From Streptomyces sp. NRRL F-2664 (GTDB lineage: Bacteria > Actinomycetota > Actinomycetes > Streptomycetales > Streptomycetaceae): a DNA stretch of 64,000 nt. The number at the start of each line of letters is the position of its first letter. Position 1 is the first letter of the stretch. The stretch covers positions 24,266 to 88,265 of the forward strand of contig NZ_JOFX01000033.1 of NCBI RefSeq assembly GCF_000719345.1, given 5' to 3'. Both the position numbers and the translations under genes were made by a program. Below, in pieces: positions 50,386 to 58,358 of the stretch. The notes below the pieces were generated by a model. The model was given only the letters and a program-made list of their open reading frames with translations, had not been told where the DNA came from and ran no database searches.

Positions 50386-50855
50386 GCCCCATCGCCGTCG
50401 AGGGCCCGGAACTGAACATCGGCACCTCCGGGACGTACGTGGTGCTGGCCCGCCCGAAGATCGATCCGACCCAGCCCGGTGTGGTCTCCGCGGCCCGGGA
50501 TGCGGGTGTGAGCCCGGAGGAGTTCGCCGGCCCCGGCGACGTCTGGGCGCTGATGTACGAGGGGGACGGCGACGGCGACGGCTTCGAACTGTCCGGCGCC
50601 CGGGACACGGAGGCGGACGCGTTCGCGGAACGGCTCCAGCAGGCTTTGACCGCGGCGGAGCCGTTCACCGTGGAGGCCGGCAACTTCCTGCGCCTGGACG
50701 CCCGACCCGGCGGCGCGCACTGGACGGTCACGGCGTACGTCACCCCGCCCGAGGACGGGGAGGACGGCGCGGCCGCCCGGACGTTGGAGCTCGGCGCGCT
50801 GCCGGCGGCGGAACTGCTGGCCGACATCGAACGGTTCCGGAGGGAACTCGCATGA
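50382..50855 (+). CDS. Conserved hypothetical protein in the menaquinone operon
   Basis: 157 residues, translationally coupled at both ends (GTGA with mqnL, ATGA with mqnP). Sequence begins SPIAVEGPELNIGTSGTYVV and contains acidic patch YEGDGDGDGFELSG, then a strand-rich part (FLRLDARPGGAHWTVTAYVT) and helix PAAELLADIERFRREL. No known domain recognised, no TM, no signal. The tight coupling suggests an accessory role in late menaquinone synthesis; not established. Confidence 0.75.
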   Translation: MSPIAVEGPELNIGTSGTYVVLARPKIDPTQPGVVSAARDAGVSPEEFAGPGDVWALMYEGDGDGDGFELSGARDTEADAFAERLQQALTAAEPFTVEAGNFLRLDARPGGAHWTVTAYVTPPEDGEDGAAARTLELGALPAAELLADIERFRRELA

Positions 50856-51778
50856 TGACCACCGCCGACGGAGTGGTCGGGCACGGTCCTGCACCGGAGG
50901 CCGGCAGCAAGGTCAGGGCGTTCCTGCGGCTGGTGATGATCGAGCACTCGGTCTTCGCGCTGCCGTTCGCCTACATCGCGGCGCTCACCGCGATGTTCCA
51001 GCTCGACCGGACCGTCCACTGGGGCAAGTTGCTGCTCGTCACCGTCTGCATGGTGGGGCTGCGGACCTTCGCCATGGCCGCCAACCGGATCATCGACCGC
51101 GAGATCGACGCCCGCAATCCGCGCACCGCGGGGCGCGAGCTGGTCACCGGCGCGGTGTCGGTCCGTTCGGCCTGGACCGGTGCCGCCATCGCGCTCGTGG
51201 TCTTCCTCGGGTCGGCGGCCCTGCTGAACCCGCTGTGCCTGGCGCTGGCGCCGGTCGCCGTCGTTCCGATGGTGGTCTACCCGTACGGCAAGCGGTTCAC
51301 GAACTTCCCGCACGCCATCCTGGGGCTCGCCCAGGCGATGGGCCCGGTCGGAGCCTGGCTCGCGATCACCGGCGCGTGGTCCTGGGACGCGGTGGTCCTC
51401 GGCCTCGCGGTCGGCGTGTGGATCGGCGGCTTCGACCTGATCTTCGCCTGCCAGGACGTGGCCGCGGACCGTGCGGAAGGCGTGAAGTCCGTCCCGGCCC
51501 GCTTCGGCGTCCCGGCCGCCCTGTGGGGCGCGCGCGGCGCGCACGTCGTGACCACGGCCCTGCTGGCCTGGTACGCGCTCGCCACGGACGCGGGCCCGCT
51601 GTTCTGGATCGGCCTGGCGGTCGTCGTCGCCGCCTTCGTCTACGAGCACACCATCGTCACGCCGCACGACCTGTCCCGCCTGAACCGGGCCTTCTTCACG
51701 GTCAACGGCTTCATCGGCATCGCCCTCTTCGTGTGCGCCCTGGCTGATCTGGTGGCCCGCGGCCTGACCGTGCAGTAG
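50852..51778 (+). CDS. mqnP: UbiA-family prenyltransferase of menaquinone synthesis
   Basis: 308 residues, eight to nine TM helices. First Asp-rich motif in MAANRIIDREIDARNPRTAG (NxxxDxxxD) near residue 80, second in FDLIFACQDVAADRAEGVKS (DxxxD) near 200. Attaches the polyprenyl chain to the naphthoate ring in the membrane. Starts at overlapping ATG 50852. The last gene of this rightward operon, 38 bases from the convergent rhomboid gene. Confidence 0.95.
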   Translation: MMTTADGVVGHGPAPEAGSKVRAFLRLVMIEHSVFALPFAYIAALTAMFQLDRTVHWGKLLLVTVCMVGLRTFAMAANRIIDREIDARNPRTAGRELVTGAVSVRSAWTGAAIALVVFLGSAALLNPLCLALAPVAVVPMVVYPYGKRFTNFPHAILGLAQAMGPVGAWLAITGAWSWDAVVLGLAVGVWIGGFDLIFACQDVAADRAEGVKSVPARFGVPAALWGARGAHVVTTALLAWYALATDAGPLFWIGLAVVVAAFVYEHTIVTPHDLSRLNRAFFTVNGFIGIALFVCALADLVARGLTVQ

Positions 51779-51816
51779 CTCCAACGGGCGGGTGGATCGG
51801 CATGACCCGGCCGCCG

Positions 51817-52428
51817 TCAGGCCGTGAGGGCTCCCGGCCGGGGCCGGGCCGGACGGCGGAAGCAGAGGGCCGTCACCACGCCCGCCACCAGCCCGCACAG
51901 GTGGCCCTGCCAGCTGACGCCCGAGTCCGTCGGCAGGATGCCGGAGACGATGGTGGTGCCCCAGACGGCGGCGACGCCCACGGCCACCGCGATCCCCAGT
52001 GCCCTGCGCTCGACGAAGCCGCGCACGAGCAGGTAGCCGAAGAGCCCGAAGACGATCCCGGACGCACCCAGCGTCATGGTGCCGGACGGGGATATCAGCC
52101 AGGTTCCGAGGCCGTCCGCCACGAGGATCAGGCCGCACACGGCGAGGAACCTGCGGATCCCCGACAGGGCGGCCAGGAAGCCGAGGACCAGCAGCGGGAC
52201 GCTGTTGGAGGCGACGTGGTCGAAGCCGAAGTGCAGGAAGGCCGCGGAGACGACACCGGTGAGGCTGTCGGGGTCGCGGGCGACGATCCCGTACTGGTCG
52301 AGGGCGTGGCCGGTGGCGTGGTCGACGGCCTCCAGCACCCACAGCAGGGCCACCCAGCCCAGCATCAGCTTGGCCGCGGCCCTGGCGCGGTCGGCCCGCG
52401 TCCAGCCGGTATCCACCGTCGTGCTCAT
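51817..52428 (-). CDS. Rhomboid family intramembrane serine protease
   Basis: 203 residues with six hydrophobic segments. Catalytic Ser in TMTLGASGIVFGLFGYL (GxSG) and catalytic His in WQGHLCGLVAGVVTA; the Asn/His of the second TM is in FLHFGFDHVASN. A small, minimal rhomboid. Start ATG 52428; the longer open frame upstream runs antisense to the UbiX gene and is ignored. It splits the menaquinone cluster between mqnP and the UbiX homologue. Substrate unknown. Confidence 0.92.
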   Translation of the reverse strand: MSTTVDTGWTRADRARAAAKLMLGWVALLWVLEAVDHATGHALDQYGIVARDPDSLTGVVSAAFLHFGFDHVASNSVPLLVLGFLAALSGIRRFLAVCGLILVADGLGTWLISPSGTMTLGASGIVFGLFGYLLVRGFVERRALGIAVAVGVAAVWGTTIVSGILPTDSGVSWQGHLCGLVAGVVTALCFRRPARPRPGALTA

Positions 52429-52513
52429 CTTCGCCCCCTTCGCGGCTCCCCCACGGGAACGTGCGGTCACCTTACTGAGTGCCCGAACGGCATGGCCGGA
52501 TAGTCTCGGAGGT

Positions 52514-53206
52514 ATGACAGAGCGCAATCGCACCCCGTGGGTGGTCGGGGTTTCCGGAGCGTCCGGGACGCCGTACGCGGCGGCGGTGCTCCGCGGCCTG
52601 ATCGCCGCGGGGGAGAGCGTCGACCTGGTCGTGAGCCGCGCCTCCCGCCTCACCCTGCTGGACGAGACCGGCATCGCCTTCCGCGACGCGCACTGGCGCG
52701 AGGACCTCGCGCAGTGGCTGGCACGCGGAGCCGACGGGAAGCCGGGGACCTTCGAGGGCCTGGGGGCCGGCGCCGACGTCCGGTACTGGGGTGCCGGGGA
52801 CCTGGCGGCCGGCCCGAGCTCGGGCTCGTACCCGGTGAAGGGAATGCTCATCGTCCCGGCGTCCACGGCGTGCGTGGCCGGGGTGGCGCTCGGGCTGTCG
52901 AAGGACCTGCTCCAGCGCGTCGCGAGCGTGACGCTCAAGGAGCGGCGCCGCCTGGTGGTCGCGGTGCGGGAGACCCCGCTGAACGGGCAGACGCTGAAGC
53001 ATCTGGTGGCGCTGGACGAGGCGGGCGCGGTCGTGCTGCCCGCCTCTCCGGCGTTCTACGCGGGTGCGACGCACATCCAGGACCTCGTGGACTTCGTCGC
53101 GGGGCGGGTGCTGGACGCGGCAGGAGTGCCGCACCGGCTGTACCGCCGCTGGGCGGGGGAGCTGGGAGGCTCCCGCGCGCCACGGGGGACGAGCGGTGGT
53201 GACTAG
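52514..53206 (+). CDS. mqnM: UbiX-family flavin prenyltransferase
   Basis: 230 residues. Makes prenyl-FMN from FMN and dimethylallyl phosphate for UbiD enzymes. FMN-binding VVGVSGASGTPYAAAVLRGL at the start, MLIVPASTACVAGVALGLSK, the phosphate clamp LKERRRLVVAVRETPLN, and VLPASPAFYAGATHIQDLVD. An insert near residues 65-105 (REDLAQWLARGADGKPGTFE) makes it longer than E. coli UbiX. GGAGG lies only one base before ATG 52514, an unusually short gap. Supplies the cofactor of the UbiD-like enzyme at 48928. Confidence 0.93.
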   Translation: MTERNRTPWVVGVSGASGTPYAAAVLRGLIAAGESVDLVVSRASRLTLLDETGIAFRDAHWREDLAQWLARGADGKPGTFEGLGAGADVRYWGAGDLAAGPSSGSYPVKGMLIVPASTACVAGVALGLSKDLLQRVASVTLKERRRLVVAVRETPLNGQTLKHLVALDEAGAVVLPASPAFYAGATHIQDLVDFVAGRVLDAAGVPHRLYRRWAGELGGSRAPRGTSGGD

Positions 53207-53210
53207 GTGA

Positions 53211-53345
53211 CTAGGCCTTCTTGCGGCCCAGCGGCTTGCGGGCCTTGTCGACGCGGGCGGCCGCGGCGGGCTGGTGGGCTCGGGATCGGTTGGCCAGCTC
53301 CTGGAGCTGTCGCATGTGTGCGTGCGCCATCTCGATCGTGAACAC
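53211..53345 (-). CDS. 44-residue basic small protein
   Basis: GTG at 53345 with AGGAG nine bases upstream, TAG at 53211. Reads VFTIEMAHAHMRQLQELANR, then SRAHQPAAAARVDKARKPLG and RKKA. An amphipathic helix plus basic tail. Short, with good ribosome site, in a slot between the UbiX gene and the Lrp gene. Function unknown; may be a real microprotein. Confidence 0.65.
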   Translation of the reverse strand: MFTIEMAHAHMRQLQELANRSRAHQPAAAARVDKARKPLGRKKA

Positions 53346-53398
53346 GGTGTACCACTCCTGAAGATCGTCGCTGATCTGATGAAGGAAATCGCAGGGTG

Positions 53399-53442
53399 TT
53401 GACCCTGCATGCCTTAGATTCTATACCTAGACTTGCAGAATC
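53399..53442 (+). promoter_or_regulatory. Promoter TTGACC-N17-TATACC overlapped by operator GATTCT-N14-AGAATC
   Basis: -35 at 53399-53404, -10 at 53422-53427 with 17 bases between. An inverted repeat (53417-53422 / 53437-53442) straddles the -10 and predicted start, and a hairpin GCAGGGT-GTTG-ACCCTGC (53391-53408) covers the -35. It drives the Lrp/AsnC gene 26 bases downstream; autoregulation is likely. Confidence 0.7.
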
Positions 53443-53467
53443 GCCGAATAATGGAAGGCTCCACGTA

Positions 53468-53923
53468 ATGGACACGGTGGACAGGCAGCTCATCCAGGCA
53501 CTCCGGGAGAACGGTCGCGCCTCGTATGCGGAGCTGGGCCGTCTCGTGGGCCTCTCCGGCCCCAGCGTCACCGACCGCATCAACCGTCTGGAGACGGCCG
53601 GTGTGATCACCGGCTACCGCGCGACGGTCGACTCGGCCTCGCTCGGCCTCGGTGTCACCGCGCTGATCGGCATCTCCCTCTCCGACGCCGCCGACCACGA
53701 GGACGTGGCCCGGCGGCTGCGCGACCTCGCGGAGATCGAGGACTGCTGGTTCATCGCCGGCGACGACTCGTACATGCTCAAGGTGCGCGCCAGTGACGTG
53801 GACGGCCTGGAGAAGATCATCCGCAAGCTGTCGGGCACCAAGGGCGTCTCGCGCACCCGCACCACCATCGTGCTCTCCACGAAGTGGGAGAACCGGGTCG
53901 GGGAGCTGCCCGAGGAAGCCTGA
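53468..53923 (+). CDS. Lrp/AsnC family regulator
   Basis: 151 residues. Helix-turn-helix (VDRQLIQALRENGRASYAEL, GRLVGLSGPSVTDRINRLET) and RAM/AsnC ligand domain (ALIGISLSDAADHEDVARRL, CWFIAGDDSYMLKVRASDVD). Starts at ATG 53468. The neighbour mqnE begins 61 bases after its stop, so it may control menaquinone genes in response to an amino acid. The ligand is unknown. Confidence 0.93.
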   Translation: MDTVDRQLIQALRENGRASYAELGRLVGLSGPSVTDRINRLETAGVITGYRATVDSASLGLGVTALIGISLSDAADHEDVARRLRDLAEIEDCWFIAGDDSYMLKVRASDVDGLEKIIRKLSGTKGVSRTRTTIVLSTKWENRVGELPEEA

Positions 53924-53984
53924 GAGTACGGTTGGTCAGGGTTTGCAGGACAGGCAAGAGGCATCTAGAGGAGGCGACCGGTAC

Positions 53985-55148
53985 ATGGACGCTGGGCTCA
54001 AGCGTGAGCTGGAGGAGAAGGTCCGCTCCGGCGAGCGGCTGACCCGTGAGGACGGCATCGCCCTCTACGAGTCGGACGACCTGGCCTGGCTCGGCGGCCT
54101 CGCCCACGAGGTGCGCACGCGCAAGAACGGTGACGTCGTCCACTTCAACGTCAACCGCCACCTCAACATGACCAACGTGTGCACCGCGTCGTGCGCCTAC
54201 TGCTCGTTCCAGCGCAAGCCGGGCGAGAAGGACGCCTACACGATGCGCATCGAGGAGGCCGTGCGCCTGGCCAAGGCCATGGAGACGGAGAACCTCACCG
54301 AGCTGCACATCGTCAACGGCCTGCACCCGAACCTGCCGTGGCGCTACTACCCGCGCTCGCTCTCCGAGCTGAAGAAGGCGCTGCCGAACGTCTCGCTGAA
54401 GGCGTTCACGGCGACCGAGATCCACCATTTCGAGACGATCTCCGGCATGTCGGCGTCGGACATCCTGGACGAGCTCATCGAGGCCGGTCTGGAGTCCCTC
54501 ACCGGCGGCGGTGCGGAGATCTTCGACTGGGAGGTCCGCCAGCACATCGTCGACCACCGCACCCACTGGGAGGACTGGTCGCGCATCCACCGCCTCGCGC
54601 ACGCCAAGGGGCTCAAGACCCCCTCGACGATGCTGTACGGGCACATCGAGGAGCCGCGCCACCGCGTGGACCACGTGCTGCGCCTGCGCGAGCTCCAGGA
54701 CGAGACCGGCGGCTTCCAGGTCTTCATCCCGCTGCGCTACCAGCACGACTTCGTGGACATGCAGGACGGGAAGGTGCGCAACAAGCTCCAGGCGCGCACG
54801 ACGATGGCCACCGGCGCCGAGGCGCTGAAGACCTTCGCCGTCTCCCGCCTGCTCTTCGACAACGTCCCGCACGTCAAGGTCTTCTGGGTGATGCACGGCG
54901 TGCAGACCGCCCAGCTCGCCCTGCAGCACGGTGCGGACGACATGGACGGCTCGGTCGTCGAGTACAAGATCACCCACGACGCGGACAACTACGGCACCCC
55001 GAACAAGCTGGGTCGTGAGGATCTGCTGGAGCTGATCCGGGAGGCCGGATTCCGCCCGGTCGAGCGCAACACGCGCTACGAGATCATCCGCGAGTACCCC
55101 GGCCCGGACGCGAACCTGCGCGAGACCCCGCAGGCGATGCGCGTCTGA
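53985..55148 (+). CDS. mqnE: Aminofutalosine synthase
   Basis: 387 residues. Radical SAM enzyme that joins 3-enolpyruvyl-benzoate and SAM to 6-amino-6-deoxyfutalosine, an early step of futalosine menaquinone synthesis. The 4Fe-4S motif CxxxCxxC is in TNVCTASCAYCSFQRKPG near residue 67. Further family blocks: ELHIVNGLHPNLPWRYY, FTATEIHHFE and GGAEIFDWEVRQHI. GAGGAGG precedes ATG 53985. Its presence confirms the futalosine route. Confidence 0.96.
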   Translation: MDAGLKRELEEKVRSGERLTREDGIALYESDDLAWLGGLAHEVRTRKNGDVVHFNVNRHLNMTNVCTASCAYCSFQRKPGEKDAYTMRIEEAVRLAKAMETENLTELHIVNGLHPNLPWRYYPRSLSELKKALPNVSLKAFTATEIHHFETISGMSASDILDELIEAGLESLTGGGAEIFDWEVRQHIVDHRTHWEDWSRIHRLAHAKGLKTPSTMLYGHIEEPRHRVDHVLRLRELQDETGGFQVFIPLRYQHDFVDMQDGKVRNKLQARTTMATGAEALKTFAVSRLLFDNVPHVKVFWVMHGVQTAQLALQHGADDMDGSVVEYKITHDADNYGTPNKLGREDLLELIREAGFRPVERNTRYEIIREYPGPDANLRETPQAMRV

Positions 55149-55177
55149 CCCGCGGCGCAGCCGCCCCCCGGCGAGTT

Positions 55178-55208
55178 AACCCCGGCCCATGGGCCGGGGT
55201 TTAGCTTT
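55178..55208 (+). terminator. Intrinsic terminator after mqnE
   Basis: Stem AACCCCGGCCC/GGGCCGGGGTT with a tiny loop, followed by TAGCTTTTT. One of the few hairpins in the window with a real T tract; 30 bases past the mqnE stop. Confidence 0.9.
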
Positions 55209-55247
55209 TTCTGGACGGAGCGATGCGGTAATAGGTAAACTCGCAGA

Positions 55248-55772
55248 ATGACCATTACTTTCACCCTGGATCCGGTCGTCGGGCCCTCCCTGCGTGAGGG
55301 AATCCTCGAACTGTGGGCCGACGTCTCCAACGCGGGCGGCGCCGTGGGCTTCGTGCCGCCGGTCACCCGCGACGACATCCGCCCCTCGCTCGACAAACAC
55401 CTCGCCGGGGTCGCCGACGGGACCTGCCGGCTGGTCGTCGGACACGACGGGGACGGCGCGGTCGCCGCCACTGCCTTCCTCACCCACAACACGCACCGCC
55501 TCATGCGGCACTGGCTGTGGGCGTACACGGTGATGGTCCATCCGCGCCACCAGGGCAAGGGGTACGGCCGCGACCTCATGGCGGCCACCGAGGCCGCCGC
55601 CCGCTCCGCCGACGGCATCGACGCCGTCCGCCTCACCTGCCGGGGCGGCCTCGGACTGGAGCACTTCTACGCCTCCTGCGGCTACAAGGAGGTCGGCCGC
55701 GTCCCCGGCGCCGTCCGCGTGGCCCCGGGCGACGACCGCGACGACATCACCATGCTCCTCCCGCTGTACTGA
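55248..55772 (+). CDS. GNAT family N-acetyltransferase
   Basis: 174 residues. Acetyl-CoA-binding motif A in VMVHPRHQGKGYGRDLMAAT (Q/RxxGxG/A) near residue 100; motif B region DAVRLTCRGGLGLEHFYASC. Closest to general GNATs of unknown acceptor. Begins at ATG 55248 after the terminator; the AT-containing stretch GGTAATAGGTAAACT just upstream may be its -10 region with a short leader. Confidence 0.9.
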   Translation: MTITFTLDPVVGPSLREGILELWADVSNAGGAVGFVPPVTRDDIRPSLDKHLAGVADGTCRLVVGHDGDGAVAATAFLTHNTHRLMRHWLWAYTVMVHPRHQGKGYGRDLMAATEAAARSADGIDAVRLTCRGGLGLEHFYASCGYKEVGRVPGAVRVAPGDDRDDITMLLPLY

Positions 55773-55894
55773 CGGCCCGCCCGCGTACCCCGGCGGGCCG
55801 CGACGGGGGCGCGGCGTGCTTCACTGGACGGGCACGGGCGCCGCGCGCCGTGCCGACCGACCGCGACAGCCACGACGAGAGAGAAGGGGTCACC

Positions 55895-56206
55895 GTGTCC
55901 CTCAAGCCGAGCGCAACGATCCGATACACCGCGATGCGCCTGGGCATCTTCGTCGCCTGCCTCGCCGTCGTCGCCCTCCTCGTCCGACTCCGCTGGGTGC
56001 CCGCCGGACTCGGCGACGCCAACGGCGCCTGGGTCGTGCTGCTGGCCCTCGTCCTCTCCGCCCCGCTCTCCTTCGTCCTCCTGCGCAAGCAGCGCGACGA
56101 GATGTCCGCGCAGATCTCCGGGCGCGTCGCGGGCGCCAAGGAGCGGCTCGCCGCCAACCGCAGCCAGGAGGACCAGGCGGACGACGCGGCGCGCGTCGGG
56201 TCGTAA
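55895..56206 (+). CDS. DUF4229 small membrane protein
   Basis: 103 residues. GTG 55895 follows GAGAAGGGG. Two hydrophobic segments (MRLGIFVACLAVVALLVRLR and GAWVVLLALVLSAPLSFVLL), then the charged family tail RKQRDEMSAQISGRVAGAKE. Conserved in Actinobacteria near menaquinone genes; role unknown. Confidence 0.88.
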   Translation: MSLKPSATIRYTAMRLGIFVACLAVVALLVRLRWVPAGLGDANGAWVVLLALVLSAPLSFVLLRKQRDEMSAQISGRVAGAKERLAANRSQEDQADDAARVGS

Positions 56207-56321
56207 CCCGCCAGTTGGCTTCATCACACACCGAACCGCCCCAGCACCGGGTCCACCGCCCGTGAGTGCTGGGGCGGTCGGCGTTCTCCGGGTGCCGCAA
56301 GGGTGCCCGGTGCGCCGCTGT

Positions 56322-56352
56322 CTCAAAGGGCCCCTTTGAGATTCTCAAAGGA
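56322..56352 (+). promoter_or_regulatory. Three-arm CTCAAAGG repeat upstream of the Cys leader peptide
   Basis: CTCAAAGGG-C-CCCTTTGAG (56322-56340) is a perfect palindrome. A third CTCAAAGG (56344-56351) follows after ATT and overlaps the leader ribosome site (GGAG at 56350-56353). The middle arm can pair with either neighbour, giving two exclusive hairpins; one hides the ribosome site. As DNA it could also be a multi-site operator. Confidence 0.65.
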
Positions 56353-56363
56353 GAAGTGTTAGC

Positions 56364-56474
56364 GTGTTCAACATGTTGACCACAGCTGCGCACCCGATGA
56401 TCGCGAGCGTCCCGCTCGTGACGCGCCTGCACGTCGACCTCTGCCGCCGCGCGTCCGCGGCCTGTTGCTGTTGA
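56364..56474 (+). CDS. Cys-rich leader peptide
   Basis: About 36 residues from GTG 56364 (or 33 from ATG 56373). Ends VTRLHVDLCRRASAACCC before TGA. The LHVDLCRRASA block is the signature of actinobacterial putative leader peptides upstream of sulfur genes. In mycobacteria polycysteine leaders act as Cys-responsive attenuators. Three Cys codons lie right before the stop, so Cys-tRNA shortage would stall the ribosome there. It precedes the DAACS transporter by about 100 bases. Confidence 0.82.
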   Translation: MFNMLTTAAHPMIASVPLVTRLHVDLCRRASAACCC

Positions 56475-56573
56475 GCCGAATCGCTGCAGCAGCGGTCCCG
56501 GCCGGCCCTTCCCGGCTGCCGCCGCACCGCACCACCCACCCCTCACCTCGTGCGCCACCTCCGGAGAGTGTCC

Positions 56574-57911
56574 GTGTCCGCGACCCCTCAGGCCCCTGCC
56601 AAGGCCTCGTTCACCTTTCCCTTCTGGGCCCAGATCGTCGCCGGTCTGACCCTCGGCGTCCTCTTCGGCTGGATAGCCCGCAGCCAGGACGTCAGCTGGC
56701 TCGCCACCACCCTGGAGAAGACCGGCGACATCTTCGTCCAGCTGCTCAAGCTGGCCATCGCCCCGCTCGTCTTCTTCGCGATCCTGGTGTCGATCACCAA
56801 CCTGCGGAAGGTGAACAACGCGGCACGCCTCGCCTCCCGCACCCTCCTCTGGTTCATGATCACCTCGCTGATCGCGGTCGGCATCGGCATCGGCATCGGC
56901 CTGCTGACCGACCCCGGCGCCGGCACCGGCCTCACCGCCGCCGACGGCAAGGACCCGAAGAAGACCGGATCCTGGATCGACTTCCTGACCGGCATCGTGC
57001 CGACCGACATCGTCACGCCGTTCACCGAGCTGAAGGTCCTTCAGATCGTCTTCCTGGCCGTCGTCGCCGGCATCGCCGCCCTCCAGCTCGGAGCCAAGGC
57101 CAAGCCGGTCCTCGACCTCGCCGAGTCCGCCCTGGAACTCCTCCAGAAGGCCCTGTGGTGGGTCATCCGCCTCGCCCCGATCGGCACCGTCGGCCTCATC
57201 GGCACCGCGATCGCCACGTACGGCTGGGACCTGATCGGCAAGTACGCCACCTTCACCGCCGACGTCTACATCGGCTGCGCCCTCGTCCTGTTCGGCGTCT
57301 ACCCGCTGCTCCTGGCCACGGTCGCCAAGGTCAACCCGATCCAGTTCTTCAAGGGCGCCTGGCCCGCCATCCAGCTGGCCTTCGTCTCCCGCTCCTCCGT
57401 CGGCACCATGCCCGTCACCCAGAAGGTCACCGAGCGCCTCGGCGTCCCGAAGGAGTACGCCTCCTTCGCCGTCCCGTTCGGCGCCACCACGAAGATGGAC
57501 GGCTGCGCCGCGATCTACCCGGCGCTCGCCGCGATCTTCATCGCGCAGATCTTCGACGTGCAGCTGGGCATCAAGGAGTACCTGCTCATCGTCTTCGTGT
57601 CGGTGATCGGCTCCGCCGCGACCGCAGGCCTGACGGGCGCCACCGTCATGCTGACGCTGACCCTCTCCACCCTGGGCCTGCCCCTCGCGGGCGTCGGCCT
57701 GCTGATGGCGATCGACCCGATCCTGGACATGATGCGGACGGCCACGAACGTCGCCGGCCAGGCGCTGGTCCCGGTCATCGTCTCGGCCCGCGAGGGCATC
57801 CTGGACAAGGAGGCCTACGCGACCGCCTCCGGCTCCCCGCTGGACGAGCCCGCCGCCGCCCCGGCCGTCGTCGACGCCGCCCCGCCGCAGCCGGCCACGG
57901 CGACCGCCTGA
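56574..57911 (+). CDS. DAACS-family cation:dicarboxylate/amino acid symporter, probable cystine importer
   Basis: 445 residues, about eight TM segments plus re-entrant loops. Motifs: FVQLLKLAIAPLVFFAILVS, the Ser-rich loop SRSSVGTMPVTQKV, the signature PFGATTKMDGCAAIYPALAA and MLTLTLSTLGLPLAGVGLLM. The GTG 56574 start has GGAG seven bases upstream. The family covers glutamate, dicarboxylate and cystine (TcyP) carriers. The Cys-rich leader just upstream favours cystine; that is inference. Confidence 0.9.
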   Translation: MSATPQAPAKASFTFPFWAQIVAGLTLGVLFGWIARSQDVSWLATTLEKTGDIFVQLLKLAIAPLVFFAILVSITNLRKVNNAARLASRTLLWFMITSLIAVGIGIGIGLLTDPGAGTGLTAADGKDPKKTGSWIDFLTGIVPTDIVTPFTELKVLQIVFLAVVAGIAALQLGAKAKPVLDLAESALELLQKALWWVIRLAPIGTVGLIGTAIATYGWDLIGKYATFTADVYIGCALVLFGVYPLLLATVAKVNPIQFFKGAWPAIQLAFVSRSSVGTMPVTQKVTERLGVPKEYASFAVPFGATTKMDGCAAIYPALAAIFIAQIFDVQLGIKEYLLIVFVSVIGSAATAGLTGATVMLTLTLSTLGLPLAGVGLLMAIDPILDMMRTATNVAGQALVPVIVSAREGILDKEAYATASGSPLDEPAAAPAVVDAAPPQPATATA

Positions 57912-57935
57912 CCGCCGACCCCGACCGCCCGACCC

Positions 57936-57973
57936 GCCGCAGCCCCCGCCCCCGTCCGGGCGGGGGCTGCGGC
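57936..57973. terminator. 16-bp stem terminator after the symporter
   Basis: Arm GCCGCAGCCCCCGCCC, loop CCGTCC, perfect complement. 24 bases after the symporter stop. Confidence 0.85.
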
Positions 57974-58037
57974 GTGCCGAGGGGCGTGCTCGGTCGCGCC
58001 CGGTCGTCGGGCCGGGCGGCCGACGCGCCGGGCCGGC

Positions 58038-58358
58038 TCAGCCGAGCGTCTCGATGCGGATCCAGGAGATCGCCGCCAGTGCGAGCGGCGGTGCGAACCA
58101 CCAGGGGCCCAGCGTCCTGCGGACGGGTGGGAGCAGCGTGACCGCGACCCCGAGCAGGCTCAGGCAGAGGGAGAGGAAGACGGCCGCGGCCGTGCCCTCG
58201 TAGCCCTGGTGGTCCCACGCGGCCTGCGGGCCGTGGGCCACGGCGGCGTAGACGAGTACGGCGTTGACCGCGTGCACCAGGGCGAGGGGGAGGCCGATCG
58301 CCCAGCGCGCCCAACGGCGGTTCCCGGCCGGAACGGTCGTGTCGCGGCCGTCTGCCAT
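58038..58358 (-). CDS. Small membrane protein of unknown function
   Basis: 106 residues. Three hydrophobic segments: AIGLPLALVHAVNAVLVYAA, AAAVFLSLCLSLLGVAVTLL and WWFAPPLALAAISWIRI. Starts MADGRDTTVPAG at ATG 58358 with GAAGGA upstream. No family recognised. Confidence 0.75.
   Translation of the reverse strand: MADGRDTTVPAGNRRWARWAIGLPLALVHAVNAVLVYAAVAHGPQAAWDHQGYEGTAAAVFLSLCLSLLGVAVTLLPPVRRTLGPWWFAPPLALAAISWIRIETLG

Noticed and set aside
52429..52938. Longer rhomboid gene starting at 52938
   Set aside because: The extension is antisense to the UbiX-like gene. The conserved protein starts at 52428.
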